A stretch of 5,866 nucleotides of DNA, from assembly GCA_030049565.1 (NCBI GenBank), contig JASIKQ010000011.1, forward strand, positions 1 to 5,866, written 5' to 3'. Made by a program: the position numbers and the translations under genes. The notes below the pieces were generated by a model. It worked only from the letters and a program-made list of their open reading frames with translations, searched no databases and had not been told where the DNA came from. This stretch comes from Candidatus Sulfotelmatobacter sp. Its GTDB lineage: Bacteria > Acidobacteriota > Terriglobia > Terriglobales > Acidobacteriaceae. Below, one piece after another: positions 4,625-5,866 of the stretch. Each line of letters opens with the position of its first letter. The stretch's first letter is position 1.

Positions 4625-5866
4625 ATGCGGCCGGAATGCTCCGCGCGGGCCCGGGCCTTGGCGGGGGGCGTCCATTAAGCGCGCTGCTGATCGAGGACAG
4701 TCCCGATGACTGCACGCTCATATTGCGCGCGCTCAAGCGCGGAGGGTACGTGGTGTCTGCCGACGTCGTGGAGACGCGCGAAGAATTCCTCCGCCAATTG
4801 TACACCCAGGCTTACGACATAGTACTTGCCGATTACAACCTGCCGCAATGGACCGGGGTGGACGCGTTGGAGCTTCTGCGACAGCGAGATCTTGACGTCC
4901 CCTTGATCCTGGTGACGGGATCCTTGGGAGACGAGAGGGCAGTGGAGAGCATCAAGCAGGGGGTCACCGATTATGTGCTGAAAGACAACCTGGCCCGGCT
5001 GCCCGCTTCGCTCCACCGGGCGCTACGGGAGAAGGAACTGCGCGAAGAGCGCAAGCGTGCCGACCAAAGGGTGCGGGAAAGCTTGGTCGCCAGCGAACGA
5101 GCACTCAAGGAGCTGAGGGACCAGAAGTTTGCCCTCGACCAGCACGCCGAGGTGTCGGTGACCGACCTGGAGGGCCGCATCACCTACGCCAACGACAAGT
5201 TCTGCGCCCTGAGCAAATACTCCCGCGAGGAGTTGATCGGCCAGAACCATCGCATCGTTAACTCGGGCTTCCATCCCAAAGAGTTCTTCCGGCAGATGTA
5301 CGAAACTATCGGTCGAGGCGAAGTCTGGCACGGCGAGGTTCGCAATCGAGCCAAGGACGGAGCGATCTATTGGACGGAGACGACGATTGTCCCGTTTCTC
5401 GGCGCAAACGGGAAGCCACGCCAGTATATCGCGATCCGCGCGAATATTACGGAGCGCAAGCTGGCGGAGGCAGCGTTGCGCGAGAGCGAGCGCCGCTATC
5501 GCGTTCTCTTTAGCGAGATGATCGTCGGGTTCTGCCTGATGGAAGTCATTTATGACGATGGTGGCAAGCCCTACGATCTGCGCTATCTGGAAGCGAACCC
5601 GGCGTTCGAAATACAGTCCGGACTTGCGCGGGAACGGGTATTAGGGAAAACGATTCGCGAGGCGCTCCCCACGCTGGAGCCTTTTTGGATCGAAACCCTC
5701 GGAAGGGTCGCAACCACCGGGGAGTCGGTTCGCTTTGAGAGCTATGCGCAACCGATCGACCGGTGGCTCGATGAAACTGCATTCCGTACCCACCAGGGCC
5801 ATGTGGTTTGCACCTTCGTCGACATCACAGAGCGCAGGCGGGCGGAAGAGGCGCTGCGGGCCAGCG
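4621..5866 (+). CDS. REC-PAS-PAS signalling protein, 3'-partial
   Basis: The frame is open for 415 full codons to the right edge with no stop. A receiver domain occupies about residues 18-140, with acidic residues E25-D26 and D29-D30, phosphoacceptor Asp71 (L-A-D-Y-N-L-P), Thr99 and Lys121. A charged helical linker (about 138-167) leads to PAS1 (about 168-280) and PAS2 (about 290-407), each ending in an I-T-E-R motif. PAS1 carries the W-x-G-E-x-R-N-R-x-K-D-G-x-x-Y-W block typical of Aer/NifL-like PAS domains, some of which bind FAD. The trailing A-E-E-A-L-R-A-S helix suggests another PAS, kinase or GGDEF module beyond the window. The N-terminal 17 residues are Gly-rich and poorly conserved, so ATG 4636 is an alternative start. 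ATG 4621 is preferred for its ATGA overlap with the regulator and a GGG-rich site upstream. It probably receives phosphate from the upstream kinase, by inference. Confidence 0.92.
   Translation, partial: MNAAGMLRAGPGLGGGRPLSALLIEDSPDDCTLILRALKRGGYVVSADVVETREEFLRQLYTQAYDIVLADYNLPQWTGVDALELLRQRDLDVPLILVTGSLGDERAVESIKQGVTDYVLKDNLARLPASLHRALREKELREERKRADQRVRESLVASERALKELRDQKFALDQHAEVSVTDLEGRITYANDKFCALSKYSREELIGQNHRIVNSGFHPKEFFRQMYETIGRGEVWHGEVRNRAKDGAIYWTETTIVPFLGANGKPRQYIAIRANITERKLAEAALRESERRYRVLFSEMIVGFCLMEVIYDDGGKPYDLRYLEANPAFEIQSGLARERVLGKTIREALPTLEPFWIETLGRVATTGESVRFESYAQPIDRWLDETAFRTHQGHVVCTFVDITERRRAEEALRAS

Overview
The window is moderately GC-rich bacterial DNA and every supportable gene is on the + strand. 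It holds the 3' part of an rmuC-family gene, then a cluster of soluble PAS-based two-component signalling genes. Abundant PAS sensors, a phytochrome-type kinase paired with an Rcp1-like regulator, and the base composition resemble soil Acidobacteriota. That placement is an impression from protein flavour, not something the sequence proves. There is no tRNA, rRNA, CRISPR array or transposase gene.

Layout. (1) Positions 1-1352 carry RmuC, whose frame is open to the left edge, so its N-terminus lies outside the window. (2) Positions 1353-1625 are an intergenic leader containing copy A of a 57-nt repeat (1475-1531). (3) Positions 1626-2513 encode a protein of two PAS domains with no output domain. 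(4) Positions 2514-2931 are a gene-free stretch. It starts with a long inverted repeat that covers the stop codon of the PAS-PAS gene, continues through a C-rich run, and ends with copy B of the 57-nt repeat (2784-2840). (5) Positions 2932-4197 encode a PAS histidine kinase. (6) Positions 4148-4624 encode a single-domain Rcp1-like response regulator whose start overlaps the kinase gene by 50 nt. (7) Positions 4621-5866 encode a REC-PAS-PAS protein that starts on an ATGA overlap and runs off the right edge with no stop.

How the genes fit together. Genes 5-7 form a translationally coupled operon: PAS input, HisKA/HATPase kinase, stand-alone receiver, and a second receiver fused to PAS domains. 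The PAS-PAS gene upstream looks like a paralogue of the kinase gene. Its second PAS resembles the kinase's PAS, the N-terminal blocks align around a shared P-G-D-x3-M motif, and both genes are preceded by the same repeat at nearly the same distance (151 and 148 nt to the chosen starts). It ends exactly where a kinase module would be expected, inside an inverted repeat.

The most interesting signal is the duplicated leader. The two copies are 49/57 identical. Several differences preserve pairing in two small hairpins, one closed by a GNRA loop in both copies (GAAA and GAGA). The two hairpins share two bases, as alternative folds would. I do not recognise the element as a known riboswitch class. 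A cis-acting RNA controlling PAS-sensor genes is a hypothesis, and a duplicated DNA operator is the main alternative.
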